A stretch of DNA of 64,000 nucleotides from positions 1,364,001-1,428,000 of the forward strand of contig NZ_CP080419.1 in NCBI RefSeq assembly GCF_019457595.1, in the 5' to 3' direction. Positions 38,924 through 47,639 of this stretch are shown here, piece by piece. Position 1 is the first letter of the stretch. Every line of letters starts with the position of its first letter. Made by a program: the position numbers and the translations under genes. Origin of the DNA: Shewanella psychrotolerans (GTDB lineage: Bacteria; Pseudomonadota; Gammaproteobacteria; Enterobacterales; Shewanellaceae). A model generated the notes under the pieces. The model saw only the letters and a list, made by a program, of their open reading frames with translations. It ran no database searches and had not been told where the DNA came from.

Positions 38924-39149
38924 CGTCCTGAGACGTAGAGGTGCATTACATATAAGTAGTGTTCATTAGGGTGATGCCGATAAGTGAACATGAAAGGATT
39001 TGATGCCGAAGTGGTAAAGTTCATCAAGACTTGCTGCTGGGGCTGTTATCGAATAGAGGCAGCACTGCCATAGTGCTTTTTATCTGGAAGATAAAAAGAA
39101 TGTATACTGACGCATGGTATCACTATGGAGCGCTACTGATAGGACAGGT
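38924..39149 (+). promoter_or_regulatory. Lysine riboswitch (L box)
   Basis: Core elements appear in order. GTAGAGGTGC (38935) follows the P1 strand, then TATAAGTA. A P2 helix GTTCA / TGAAC (38961, 38985) is followed by GAAAGGA, GATGCCGAAG (39002) and GCTGGGGCTGTT (39036), then a short GGCAG / TGCC hairpin. P1 can close with GTCCT (38925) pairing AGGAC (39141). This matches the aptamer layout of E. coli lysC leaders. The expression platform (39150-39221) is unresolved; no clear terminator is present, so control may be translational. The gene downstream is a NhaC-type transporter. Confidence 0.9.
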
Positions 39150-39221
39150 GTAATATCTATGACTATATCCCACCAGTTCAGTTGCCCTCCATTCGTATTT
39201 TAACGAAGACGATATAAAATA

Positions 39222-40790
39222 ATGACAACTTTGAGTTACGCCGATTCGGCGCTTTCTTTGCTACCTCCTGTGGTGGCAATTCTGCTGGCGATTTTTACTC
39301 GCCGAGTATTACTGTCTTTAGGGGTCGGGATCCTATTAGGCGCAATCTTTATTACCGATTATTCAATCACGGGGACTGGCCAGTATCTGGGTCAGAAGGT
39401 GGTTGGATTGTTCTGGGATGATGGCGCTTTAAATAGTTGGAACGTCTATCTGTTAGGCTTCCTTATTTTACTTGGAATGATCACTGCGCTTATTACCGTT
39501 AGCGGTGCAGCCAAAGCCTTTGCCGATTGGGCGCGTCAGCATATTCGCAATAAGCGAGATGCAAAACTGCTGACGATGTTTTTAGGCTGTGTGGTGTTTA
39601 TCGATGACTATTTTAATAGCCTAGTGGTGGGGAGTGTCGCGCGCCCTCTGACCGATAGGTATTATATCTCTCGTAGTAAGTTAGCTTATTTACTGGATTC
39701 AACCGCCGCGCCTATCTGTGTTATCTCACCGGTTTCGAGTTGGGGCGCATATATTATTGCCCTGATCGGCGGTATCTTAACGACTCACGGCTTTACAGAT
39801 ACGGGTCATTTGAGTGTGTTTATTCAGATGATCCCCATGAACTTCTACGCCATTTTTGCCTTACTCTTACTGCTTTGTGTTGCGTTTATGGGACTGGATG
39901 TGGGCCCTATGCGTCAGCATGAACTTAATGCACAAAAAGGTAATCTGTATGATGAGTCAAAAGGCTTACCTCCTGGGGCGAATAGCGATCTGCCTGAAGC
40001 CGATTCGGGTAGAATAATAGGCCTATTTTTGCCTATTACTGTGTTGGTGTTTGCCACCATCTATTTCATGATTAGCAGTGGTGCCGATGCGCTGGCCGCC
40101 GACAGTCTGCCCTTTAGTGTGATTGGGGCGTTTGAGAAAACCGATGTCGCATCGTCACTTTTCTTTGGTGCGGTTATCGGGCTAGCATCGACGTTAGTTT
40201 TGGTGATAAGCCAAGGCTTAGATAAGGCTCTGGTCTTAAAAGGTATTGTTGCGGGTGCGCGTTCAATGTTACCTGCTATTTATATTTTATTGTTTGCCTG
40301 GACCATTGCTGGCGTAATTGGTCAGATGGAAACGGGTAAATATATGGCGAGCCTAGCAACGGGTAATATTCCATTTGCATTATTACCTGCGGTGTTATTC
40401 GTGTTAGCGGGATTAACCGCGTTTTCTACAGGCACCAGTTGGGGCACCTTTGGTATTATGTTACCGATCGCGGCAGACATGGCAATGGGCACTCATACCA
40501 ATATGATGCTACCTATGCTCGCGGCTGTATTAGCCGGTGCGGTATTTGGTGATCATTGTTCACCCATATCGGATACCACCATTTTGTCTTCAACAGGGGC
40601 TAACTGTCACCACATTGACCATGTATTGACTCAGTTACCTTATGCACTGATTGTTGCAGGTATAAGTTTAGGTGGTTATACCGTGCTTGGGTTTACCGAA
40701 TCACTTGCCGCTGGCTTAGCGACTTGTAGCGTACTGTTTGTGATTAGTATTTTTATATTGCGCCACAAGGCAAACCAACCGGTTAGCTAA
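39222..40790 (+). CDS. lysW: NhaC-family transporter, predicted lysine transporter LysW
   Basis: Inner-membrane transporter of the Na+/H+ antiporter NhaC superfamily. It has 522 residues and about 11-12 hydrophobic segments. Conserved blocks are FIDDYFNSLVVGSVARPLTD (key residues DDYFN), the SPVSSWGAYI segment, STGTSWGTFGIMLPIA and FGDHCSPISDTTILSS. NhaC-like proteins preceded by a lysine riboswitch were predicted by comparative genomics to import lysine and named LysW. The riboswitch immediately upstream is the reason for this call. The Shine-Dalgarno is weak (CGAAGACGA), consistent with riboswitch control of translation. Confidence 0.88.
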   Translation: MTTLSYADSALSLLPPVVAILLAIFTRRVLLSLGVGILLGAIFITDYSITGTGQYLGQKVVGLFWDDGALNSWNVYLLGFLILLGMITALITVSGAAKAFADWARQHIRNKRDAKLLTMFLGCVVFIDDYFNSLVVGSVARPLTDRYYISRSKLAYLLDSTAAPICVISPVSSWGAYIIALIGGILTTHGFTDTGHLSVFIQMIPMNFYAIFALLLLLCVAFMGLDVGPMRQHELNAQKGNLYDESKGLPPGANSDLPEADSGRIIGLFLPITVLVFATIYFMISSGADALAADSLPFSVIGAFEKTDVASSLFFGAVIGLASTLVLVISQGLDKALVLKGIVAGARSMLPAIYILLFAWTIAGVIGQMETGKYMASLATGNIPFALLPAVLFVLAGLTAFSTGTSWGTFGIMLPIAADMAMGTHTNMMLPMLAAVLAGAVFGDHCSPISDTTILSSTGANCHHIDHVLTQLPYALIVAGISLGGYTVLGFTESLAAGLATCSVLFVISIFILRHKANQPVS

Positions 40791-40820
40791 TATCTTTATA
40801 CTAATTGGTATTAGATAATA

Positions 40821-40849
40821 AAAATGCCGCTAAGTTAGCGGCATTTTTT
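40821..40849. terminator. Bidirectional terminator between lysW and the M3 peptidase gene
   Basis: 12-bp stem AAAATGCCGCTA / TAGCGGCATTTT with a very small loop and T-rich (+) and A-rich flanks. It serves two convergent genes. Confidence 0.9.
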
Positions 40850-40874
40850 GTTGCTTCACAAGCACAAGCTTCGT

Positions 40875-43031
40875 TTAGTTTAATCCGCGACGTTTAAGCA
40901 GCGCATCAGTGGTTGGTTCTTGGCCACGAAAAGCCTTGTAAGCTTCCATCGGCGGGACGCTGTTACCCACTTCACGTATTGTCTTGCGATACTTCATACC
41001 GATCTCGCGGTTTAGACCACCCTGTGTTTGCACATAGGCAAAGGCGTCTGCCGCCAGGATCTCACTCCACATATAAGCGTAGTAACTGGCCGAATAGCCG
41101 CCTGGGAAGGCGTGGGCAAAGTAGGTCGACTTATAGCGTGGTGGTACGGCGGCGATATTAATGCCGTGCTTTTCCAGCGCCTTAGCTTCGAAATCTGCCA
41201 CATCCTGTAGCGGTGTATCGGCGCTCAGTGAGTGCCATTCAAGGTCAACCAGCGCTGCGGCCATATATTCCAAGGTATCGAAGCCCTGGTTGAAGCTACG
41301 TGATTTGAGCAGCTTCTGCAGCAGTGCTTCAGGGATCACTTCACCGGTTTGATAATGCTTAGCATAGTTGGCCAGTACGTCAGGGTGCGCAGCCCAGTCC
41401 TCTTCGAAGGTCGACGGGAACTCAACAAAGTCACGAGATACAGCGGTACCTGCCAGGCTAGGGTAGGTCACCTTAGAGAACATGCCATGGGTACCGTGAC
41501 CCATCTCATGGAACATGGTGGTGACTTCATCGTAGCTGACGAAGGTGGGCTCACCCTCAGGGGCCTTCTTGATGTTCATCACGTTGACCACTACTGGCTT
41601 TTGGTTCAGCAATTTAGATTGAGTGACGAAAGAACTCATCCAGGCACCGCCGCGCTTGCCTTCACGGGCAAAGTAGTCGGCGTAGAAAATCGCCATTGAA
41701 GTGCCGTCGGCGTCAAACATCTCGTAGGCCTTCACATCTTCATGGTAGACAGGCAGATCTGGACGTGGCTTAAGCGTGACGCCATAGAGACGTTCTAGGG
41801 TAAAGAAGACGCCATCTTTAAGTACGCGCTCAAATTCGAAGTAAGGCTTGATGGCGGCGGCGTCTAGATCGAACTTTTCTTTACGCACTTTCTCGGCATA
41901 AAAAGCCCAGTCCCATGGCGCTAGTGTGAAGTCACCACCGGTTTTGTTGATCATCGCCTGAATATCATCGGCTTCTTTTTGGGTGTTAGCCACAACCGCT
42001 GGCACCATAGAACCAAACATCTGATAAACGGCTTCAGGCGTCTTTGCCATCTGCGGCGTTAGGCGGTAGTCGGCCCAGCTGTCATAGCCCAGTAGTTTAG
42101 CTCGTTCTGCGCGCAGTTGTGCCAGACGAGAAACCAATGAAGCCGTTTCGTTTTCACCACTCATGCCACGGGTGGCAGAAGCTTGCCATACCTTTTGACG
42201 CAGTTCGCGATTTTCCAGTTTGGCCAGTACAGGCTGACGTGTGGTGTTGGTGATGTTGAGCAGGTACTTGCCTTCATGGCCTGCAGCCTTGGCATCGGCC
42301 TTGGCTGCGCGAATATCACTGTCTGACAATCCTTTTAGCTCATCGACATTGTCGACCACAACGGCGATCTCTTTGGTGAGTCTCAATAGGCGCTGGCTAA
42401 ACTCGTTAGTGAGTTTAGATTGCTCTTCGTTTAATACGCGGATTTGCGCTTTTTGATCTTCGGTTAGCTTGGCGCCCGCCATGACGAAACGTTGATGATA
42501 GACCTCAATGAGGCGAACCTCTTCGTTAGTCAGTCCTAGGCTGTCCCTCTGCTGGTACAGACTGTCGATACGTGAGAACAGCTTGCCATTGAGGTGGATG
42601 TTGTCTGAGTGCGCCGCCATTTTTGGCGCCATTTCGCCTTGGATCTTGCGCAGGGCTGCATTGCTGTTAGAGCCTGTTAGGTTGTAGAACACCTGAGAGG
42701 CGCGTGTGAGCATTTCGCCGCTGGTTTCCATTGCCACTATGGTGTTAGCAAACGTTGGAGCATCCTGGTTGTTGGCGATCGCGAGAACCTGTTGGTAGTG
42801 CTCTTTGATGCCTTGTTCTAATGCGGGCTGAAAATGTTCATCTTTGATGATGTTAAAATTAGGCGCTTGATATTGCAGTGAGCTTGCGATAAACAGCGGA
42901 TTTGCAGCAATTGGATCTACTGACATTTGTTGTGTGTTTTCGCCTTTGGGTGTCGTCGATTGGCACCCTGTTAACAGTAGGGTTGTGGATAGTGTACCAG
43001 CAACGGCCAGTGCGATAAGGTTTAATTTCAT
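40875..43031 (-). CDS. dcp: M3-family peptidyl-dipeptidase (Dcp), lipoprotein
   Basis: Zinc metallopeptidase that removes C-terminal dipeptides. It has 718 residues. The N-terminal signal ends in the lipobox LLTGC (about residue 23), so it is probably membrane-anchored and periplasmic, whereas E. coli Dcp has no lipobox. The catalytic HEMGHGTHG is near residue 508, with the third zinc ligand Glu in the EFPSTFEEDW block. The C-terminal YSASYYAYMWSEILAADAF block is typical of the family. The gene is monocistronic. Confidence 0.95.
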   Translation of the reverse strand: MKLNLIALAVAGTLSTTLLLTGCQSTTPKGENTQQMSVDPIAANPLFIASSLQYQAPNFNIIKDEHFQPALEQGIKEHYQQVLAIANNQDAPTFANTIVAMETSGEMLTRASQVFYNLTGSNSNAALRKIQGEMAPKMAAHSDNIHLNGKLFSRIDSLYQQRDSLGLTNEEVRLIEVYHQRFVMAGAKLTEDQKAQIRVLNEEQSKLTNEFSQRLLRLTKEIAVVVDNVDELKGLSDSDIRAAKADAKAAGHEGKYLLNITNTTRQPVLAKLENRELRQKVWQASATRGMSGENETASLVSRLAQLRAERAKLLGYDSWADYRLTPQMAKTPEAVYQMFGSMVPAVVANTQKEADDIQAMINKTGGDFTLAPWDWAFYAEKVRKEKFDLDAAAIKPYFEFERVLKDGVFFTLERLYGVTLKPRPDLPVYHEDVKAYEMFDADGTSMAIFYADYFAREGKRGGAWMSSFVTQSKLLNQKPVVVNVMNIKKAPEGEPTFVSYDEVTTMFHEMGHGTHGMFSKVTYPSLAGTAVSRDFVEFPSTFEEDWAAHPDVLANYAKHYQTGEVIPEALLQKLLKSRSFNQGFDTLEYMAAALVDLEWHSLSADTPLQDVADFEAKALEKHGINIAAVPPRYKSTYFAHAFPGGYSASYYAYMWSEILAADAFAYVQTQGGLNREIGMKYRKTIREVGNSVPPMEAYKAFRGQEPTTDALLKRRGLN

Positions 43032-43362
43032 GTTACAACAACTTCCTTCTTTTGATGTTTGTTATTTTTTATCGTAAACAAGTTAGCAGATAGGTTAGCA
43101 GACACGTTAGGTGTCACTTTATCTTTTGTGACTTAAATCAGGCTGAAATTAGTTAATATTCTGAGGAAAGAACAGTTGTACTCTAACTTTTAAGGTTATC
43201 TTAAATCAATTTTATTAGCGATTTTAATGGTAGGTTAAGCTTGAAAGTAAAAGGCTAAGTCGGGTATACCAATTCGTGATCGCTCAGCGAGAATTTAGCG
43301 CTTATGAGGCAACGAGTGAAGAGCACTGTTGAATTAGGGTCAAACTTCCTACACTGGTAGGC
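43032..43362. other. Intergenic region upstream of the M3 peptidase
   Basis: Holds a degraded MITE copy (43264-43320). TGTGACTTAAATCAGG (43127) weakly resembles a CRP/FNR-type site. I see no gene. Confidence 0.5.
43264..43320 (-). repeat. Degraded MITE-like element (copy C)
   Basis: TGATCGCT(C/T)AGCGA, ATTTAGC and ATGAGGCAA match one end of the complete copy at 52540, in the same order but with small deletions. Only one end is recognisable. Confidence 0.65.
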
Positions 43363-43826
43363 TTAATGTTGTGACAACACGGCTAACTTAGCTTGGTAGA
43401 GTCTTTCAAGTTCAGGTTGATGTACCTTTTCCAATGCTAGCGTAAGGGCTTCTTTAGTTTGATGTTGGTCACCGAGTAAGTACAGTGTTTTTGCTTTACC
43501 TGCATAACCTTGAGGTATGTATGGGCAAGCTCGATCGCTTTATTGTAATATTTTAAGGCTCGGCGATAACCTTTGTTTTCGTAATGCTCATTTCCTAATG
43601 TGACCCAGCGAAATGGACTGGGATCTTTTGCATTATCGATGCGGTTGTGCAGCAGATCGGCTCCTATGTATCGGTCATTTCTAGTCAATAACACCTGATA
43701 GTTAAAAAGTAAGTTTAGATTATTGGGCTTTACCGATAGGCCATAAAGATAGATTGATTCTGCTTGAGCATCTTGCTCTAAATGCCTAAAGATAACCGCT
43801 AACAAGTTAATTAGCTTTAGTTTACT
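43363..43826 (-). pseudogene. TPR protein remnant with frameshift
   Basis: The open frame from 43826 down to about 43525 encodes TPR-like helices (AESIYLYGLSVKPNN, RYIGADLLHN, YRRALKYYNKAIELA). At the GGG at 43523-43525 the frame breaks. The second frame onward gives a convincing continuation, YIPQGYAGKAKTLYLLGDQ, ALTLALEKV and LYQAKLAVLSQH, ending at 43363. One added C would give ELAPYIPQGYAG and join the halves. Upstream the frame is closed by TGA and no good start exists (only TTG at 43805), so the 5' part is missing too. It is a decayed gene or contains a sequencing error at a homopolymer. Confidence 0.75.
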
Positions 43827-44040
43827 ATCTCAATTTTTTGTGCCTTACATCCTTTCTCTATCAATAGACATAGGGAGTTTTAAGCCTGTCTAAACTTCAA
43901 ATTCGACGGGTCTTTTTGATCGGTTACTCAAAATTGACTAAATTCGGTCTCACTGGGGATTCATGGCATTTTTGACGCTGCTAAATGGACAAAGATAATG
44001 TTAGAATTTATTGAGAAAAATAATCAAAGGAATATTGACC

Positions 44041-44619
44041 TTGGCGCAGCTCTATTTTTATTATTCGGCGATGAATGCAGGCAAATCGACCTCGCTGTTA
44101 CAATCTTCATATAACTACCGTGAACGCGGTATGAACACGCTAGTGATGACGGCATCCATCGATGATCGTTATGGCGTAGGAAAAGTAGCGTCACGTATCG
44201 GCATAGAGACTGAAGCTCAGGTCTTTAGTAGTGATGATAATCTTGTCGAAATGATCGCTGATGTTTGCAAACAACAAACGCTGCATTGCATCTTAATCGA
44301 CGAATCGCAGTTTCTCAGTAAAGAGCAGGTAAAGCAGTTGACCTATGTGGTGGATATTTTAGATATCCCTGTGCTGTGTTACGGCTTAAAAACCGATTTC
44401 CAAGGCGAACTCTTTAGTGGTAGCCAATATCTGCTTGCATGGGCAGATAAGTTAGTCGAACTAAAAACCATTTGTCACTGTGGTCGTAAGGCGAACATGG
44501 TGGTGCGCCTAGATGGTGAAGGTAAGCCGATGAAAGAGGGTGAACAGGTCGCCATTGGCGGTAACGAAAGTTATGAGTCAGTGTGTCGTAAACACTTTCG
44601 CGAATTCCTGTGGGATTAG
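44041..44619 (+). CDS. tdk: Thymidine kinase
   Basis: Salvage phosphorylation of thymidine to dTMP. It has 192 residues from the TTG at 44041, chosen because the family begins with (M)[15 protein letters not shown] and an AAAGGA site lies nine bases upstream. The P-loop NAGKST is near residues 12-17. The DESQFL Walker-B-like block has the catalytic Glu. Structural zinc ligands are in CHCGRKA and a C-terminal CRKHF. It is shorter at the C terminus than the E. coli enzyme. Confidence 0.96.
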   Translation: MAQLYFYYSAMNAGKSTSLLQSSYNYRERGMNTLVMTASIDDRYGVGKVASRIGIETEAQVFSSDDNLVEMIADVCKQQTLHCILIDESQFLSKEQVKQLTYVVDILDIPVLCYGLKTDFQGELFSGSQYLLAWADKLVELKTICHCGRKANMVVRLDGEGKPMKEGEQVAIGGNESYESVCRKHFREFLWD

Positions 44620-44689
44620 CGATTGAGACCAGCTTACTCATTAAAATTAAAGTTTATCTCATGTAAGCGTGTTAATTACGGAATAACCT

Positions 44690-45727
44690 ATGACCGAATC
44701 TAAGCATTGGACATTAAAAAGTATCGCCCAAGAGCTGGGAGTGTCAAATGCGACGGTTTCTAATGCTTTTAATCGTCCCGATCAGTTGTCTGAAAAGCGT
44801 CGCAACGAGATTTTAGCTGCCTGTACCGAACTGGGGTATTTGGGCCCCAATAAGGCCGCAAGATCACTGCGCCGTGGTAAGTTTGATACTGTTGCGCTGG
44901 TACTGTCTGATAGTGTGTCTTACATGGTGTCAGATCCGGTTGCAAGTAAGTTTATGAAAGGGGTCGCTGAAGTGCTTGAACAGCATAAAATTAATCTTTT
45001 GCTGTTTTCGGGAAGTGCTGAAAGTGTTAATGGTGTAAGTGATTTTGTGGACGGTTTTATCTGTTATGGCCGCCCACGCAATGGCGTGTTGGTTGATCAG
45101 CTTAAGCAGATAAAAAAGAAAGTGGTCACTGTGGACTTTAATATTCATCGAAGTGCATCGGTAAGCATAGATAATCGCCGCGGTGCATATGATGTTGCTT
45201 CACTCGCAATACAATCGACGGAAGATAGGGTTGCGATTTTAGGTTTACGTTTGCTTGATACCCATCTTACCTGCCGAGTCTATGATTTTGATTCTGATGC
45301 GATGGAGCTTGATACTTCAATAGCCCATCAAAGGTTGCAAGGATATATCGATGCGATTAGTGATAAGCAGATCTCTCTGAGCCCTGATCGAGTATGGAAT
45401 ATTCCCGAGAGCAAATCTGACTTTGCCACTATTGGAGCCAAAGAGGCGCTGAGCAGCAACCCGAGGCCTAATGTTTTTCTCTGTATGAGTGATTTAATTG
45501 CACTGGCGGTGATGCGAGAAGCCTTACAAAGGGGGTTAAGAATACCTGAAGACATTCGAGTGGTCGGCTTCGATGGCATTGAAGAGGCTCAACGTATGGT
45601 TCCTGCATTGACTACCGTTTATCAGCATTCTGAGCAGAAGGGACGCCAAGCGGCGCAGATGTTTATTGATGATGCTCATCATGCTGAAATACTTGATTAT
45701 GAGCTTGTGCGTGGTGCTAGCTGTTAA
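44690..45727 (+). CDS. scrR: LacI-family regulator, probable sucrose repressor ScrR
   Basis: 345 residues. The N-terminal helix-turn-helix (LKSIAQELGVSNATVSNAFNRPDQLS, key residues VSNATVSNAF) is followed by the hinge LGPNKAARSLRRGK and a periplasmic-binding-like sensor domain (about 65-345). Its position beside sucrose phosphorylase, and two matching palindromes near the sucrose genes, support a sucrose repressor role. No operator is visible upstream of this gene itself. Assignment is by context. Confidence 0.85.
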   Translation: MTESKHWTLKSIAQELGVSNATVSNAFNRPDQLSEKRRNEILAACTELGYLGPNKAARSLRRGKFDTVALVLSDSVSYMVSDPVASKFMKGVAEVLEQHKINLLLFSGSAESVNGVSDFVDGFICYGRPRNGVLVDQLKQIKKKVVTVDFNIHRSASVSIDNRRGAYDVASLAIQSTEDRVAILGLRLLDTHLTCRVYDFDSDAMELDTSIAHQRLQGYIDAISDKQISLSPDRVWNIPESKSDFATIGAKEALSSNPRPNVFLCMSDLIALAVMREALQRGLRIPEDIRVVGFDGIEEAQRMVPALTTVYQHSEQKGRQAAQMFIDDAHHAEILDYELVRGASC

Positions 45728-45795
45728 AATAATCGCCCGCAATTTGCTGTAGGCAAGGGGCGGCAACGAGTTAATATTAGTTATTAATGTTAATC

Positions 45796-45827
45796 CGACA
45801 GTGGATGCGCTAACACATCCGCTGTCG
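45796..45827. terminator. Stem-loop between convergent scrR and scrP
   Basis: 12-bp stem CGACAGTGGATG / CATCCGCTGTCG (one G-U pair) with an 8-nt loop. The T-tract is weak. Confidence 0.6.
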
Positions 45828-45860
45828 ATATCCTCTTTATCGCAGTTGCTATAAGGATTT

Positions 45861-47327
45861 TTATAAGAGGGATGCCAGTGATAGCCTGTCTACTTGTCCG
45901 TCTTGTTTCATCTCTATTTCGGCATCTTTTGTTGTAAAATCTACCGCCAATTTTGCACTATTAAGTCCTTCTGTCCAAATAAGTTGCAAACTGTTTTGAT
46001 CACCACTCATCGAAAATTCGCCATTAAATGCACTTTGGTTATTTCGTAGTGAAATTAGCTTGCAAAGTGCTTTAACCACAGGCTTTTGCAACGCACTATC
46101 GATATCGTCGATATTGAGGTAAGGACGGTTTATATCGCGGCCGACTTGGGTCCTTTTAAGTAACGCCATATCATTAGGAATGGCGAGTAAACCAGCGTAA
46201 TAAACTTGGGGGATCCCTGGTGCAAAAAACTGTATTGCTCTGGCAATGAGATAATCAATATCGTTTTGGCCAAGGGCGTCGTAATAGGTGCAGTTTATCT
46301 GATACAGATCGACGTTACTTGCTGCTGCCCCAGTCGCTTGCAGGCTTTCACCCTTGCTATTGGCGTGAATGGTATTGACTAAGTTATCAATTTCAGCGGT
46401 GTTTAACAGGCCAGGTTTTCCATTAATCGGGCCGACATCAATAATTCCTATGCCATCGTGAGTATCGAGAACGGTAATGCAATTACGTGGCGCAATCGAC
46501 AGCCAATAGCTAAGAGCGGTTGCGTCTTGACTAAATAAGGTGTGCAATATCAACGGCGGCAAGGCAAAGTCATAAACCATGTCTACTCGTTTGGCTATAT
46601 CGATTTGTGTCATGTGATGGGAGTGGATTTCCGCTAAGGTTGTCATGCCTAGCTGGTTAGCTTGCTTGGCTAATTGATCAACAAACTCAAATGACTCCTC
46701 TATCATAAAACAACTGGTGCCAGGTTTCTTAATGGCGTAACCTGCCGCGTCTAAACGGATCAGATTAACTTTACTCTCATGAAAGCGAGCCAGCACTCTG
46801 TTTAAGTAGTCTTGTCCAGCCTTTGAGTGGACATTGATATCAATTTGATTGGCGGTAAATGTAGTCCAAAACTCTACCTCACTGCCGTCTGCTAGTCGAT
46901 AAGTACTAAAGCAACTTCCAGGACGTGGTCGGTATATTTTTGCTTGGTCTTCATCACTTAAGCCGTTTGGAAAGACACTGTCTTTGGTCAAGAACAGGTC
47001 CCAATAGGCGGACTTCTTTCCCTTTGCCAGCACATCTTTAAACTCTTTTGATTCCGCTGACATGTGGTTCACGATAAGGTCTGCCATGATGTCGTAAGCT
47101 TCACCTATCTGTTTTACATCGTCCCAATTACCTAGACGTTCATCGACTTTTACGTGGTCAATCGGATCAAATCCCGCGTCACTGCCGTCAATGGGGAAGT
47201 AGAATGGTAACAGGTGAACGCCACTAAATCGTTCTGATAACTGGTTATCTAGCACCTGTTTGAGTCCTACCAATCCAGAGTTAGCGATTCGATCTACATA
47301 GGTGATCAATTGCACTTTATTCTTCAT
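45861..47327 (-). CDS. scrP: Sucrose phosphorylase (GH13)
   Basis: Converts sucrose and phosphate to alpha-glucose-1-phosphate and fructose. From the ATG at 47327 it has 488 residues, the usual length. The longer frame to 47447 would run over the operator and promoter and lacks family similarity. Active-site blocks match characterised sucrose phosphorylases: nucleophile Asp in LIRLDAAGYAIKKPGTSCFM, acid/base Glu in LAEIHSHH, and the stabilising Asp in DTHDGIGIIDVGP. It saves an ATP compared with invertase plus glucokinase. Repressor-type palindrome lies 36 nt before the start. Confidence 0.94.
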   Translation of the reverse strand: MKNKVQLITYVDRIANSGLVGLKQVLDNQLSERFSGVHLLPFYFPIDGSDAGFDPIDHVKVDERLGNWDDVKQIGEAYDIMADLIVNHMSAESKEFKDVLAKGKKSAYWDLFLTKDSVFPNGLSDEDQAKIYRPRPGSCFSTYRLADGSEVEFWTTFTANQIDINVHSKAGQDYLNRVLARFHESKVNLIRLDAAGYAIKKPGTSCFMIEESFEFVDQLAKQANQLGMTTLAEIHSHHMTQIDIAKRVDMVYDFALPPLILHTLFSQDATALSYWLSIAPRNCITVLDTHDGIGIIDVGPINGKPGLLNTAEIDNLVNTIHANSKGESLQATGAAASNVDLYQINCTYYDALGQNDIDYLIARAIQFFAPGIPQVYYAGLLAIPNDMALLKRTQVGRDINRPYLNIDDIDSALQKPVVKALCKLISLRNNQSAFNGEFSMSGDQNSLQLIWTEGLNSAKLAVDFTTKDAEIEMKQDGQVDRLSLASLL

Positions 47328-47362
47328 TTTATGGCCCACATTGAATCTGAGTGTTGAAAAAA

Positions 47363-47380
47363 AACTTAATCGATTAAGTT
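47363..47380. promoter_or_regulatory. LacI-type operator O1 at scrP promoter
   Basis: AACTTAATCGATTAAGTT is a perfect 18-bp palindrome with the central CG common to LacI-family operators. It lies just downstream of the candidate scrP -10, so a bound repressor would block initiation. Confidence 0.8.
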
Positions 47381-47383
47381 GTA

Positions 47384-47411
47384 TATTTAACCAAAATGAA
47401 ACATTATTCAA
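47384..47411 (-). promoter_or_regulatory. Candidate scrP promoter
   Basis: On the minus strand, TTGAAT (47411-47406) and TAAATA (47389-47384) are separated by 16 nt. The operator starts within a few bases of the -10. Confidence 0.5.
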
Positions 47412-47639
47412 GGTGTTTGTTGAATTTTTGAGTTGCGATACCCGCAATATGGTTCAGTGATCAGGAGTTATCACTATGAGGTATAGGCTTTTATAGTTTG
47501 TTTTTAATGCAACATTTGACGTCTGTATTAATAGTTAACCCTAAAAATGGCAAAGCTTTCGAGTGTGATTGGCCCTGTATGGCGGAGTCACCCTAGTGTT
47601 AGTTACCCTGAAAATACGATAAAAATAAAGGTGAACAGT

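Noticed and set aside
43127..43142. TGTGACTTAAATCAGG as a CRP/FNR site for the M3 peptidase gene
   Set aside because: Only one half-site is good; too weak to annotate as an operator.
47328..47447. 40-codon in-frame extension of sucrose phosphorylase
   Set aside because: It overlaps the operator and promoter, has no ribosome site, and the family N terminus matches the ATG at 47327.
47456..47475. AGTGAT / ATCACT dyad between scrP and scrT as a CRP site
   Set aside because: The spacer between GTGA and TCAC is 10, not 6. It may be a dyad by chance.
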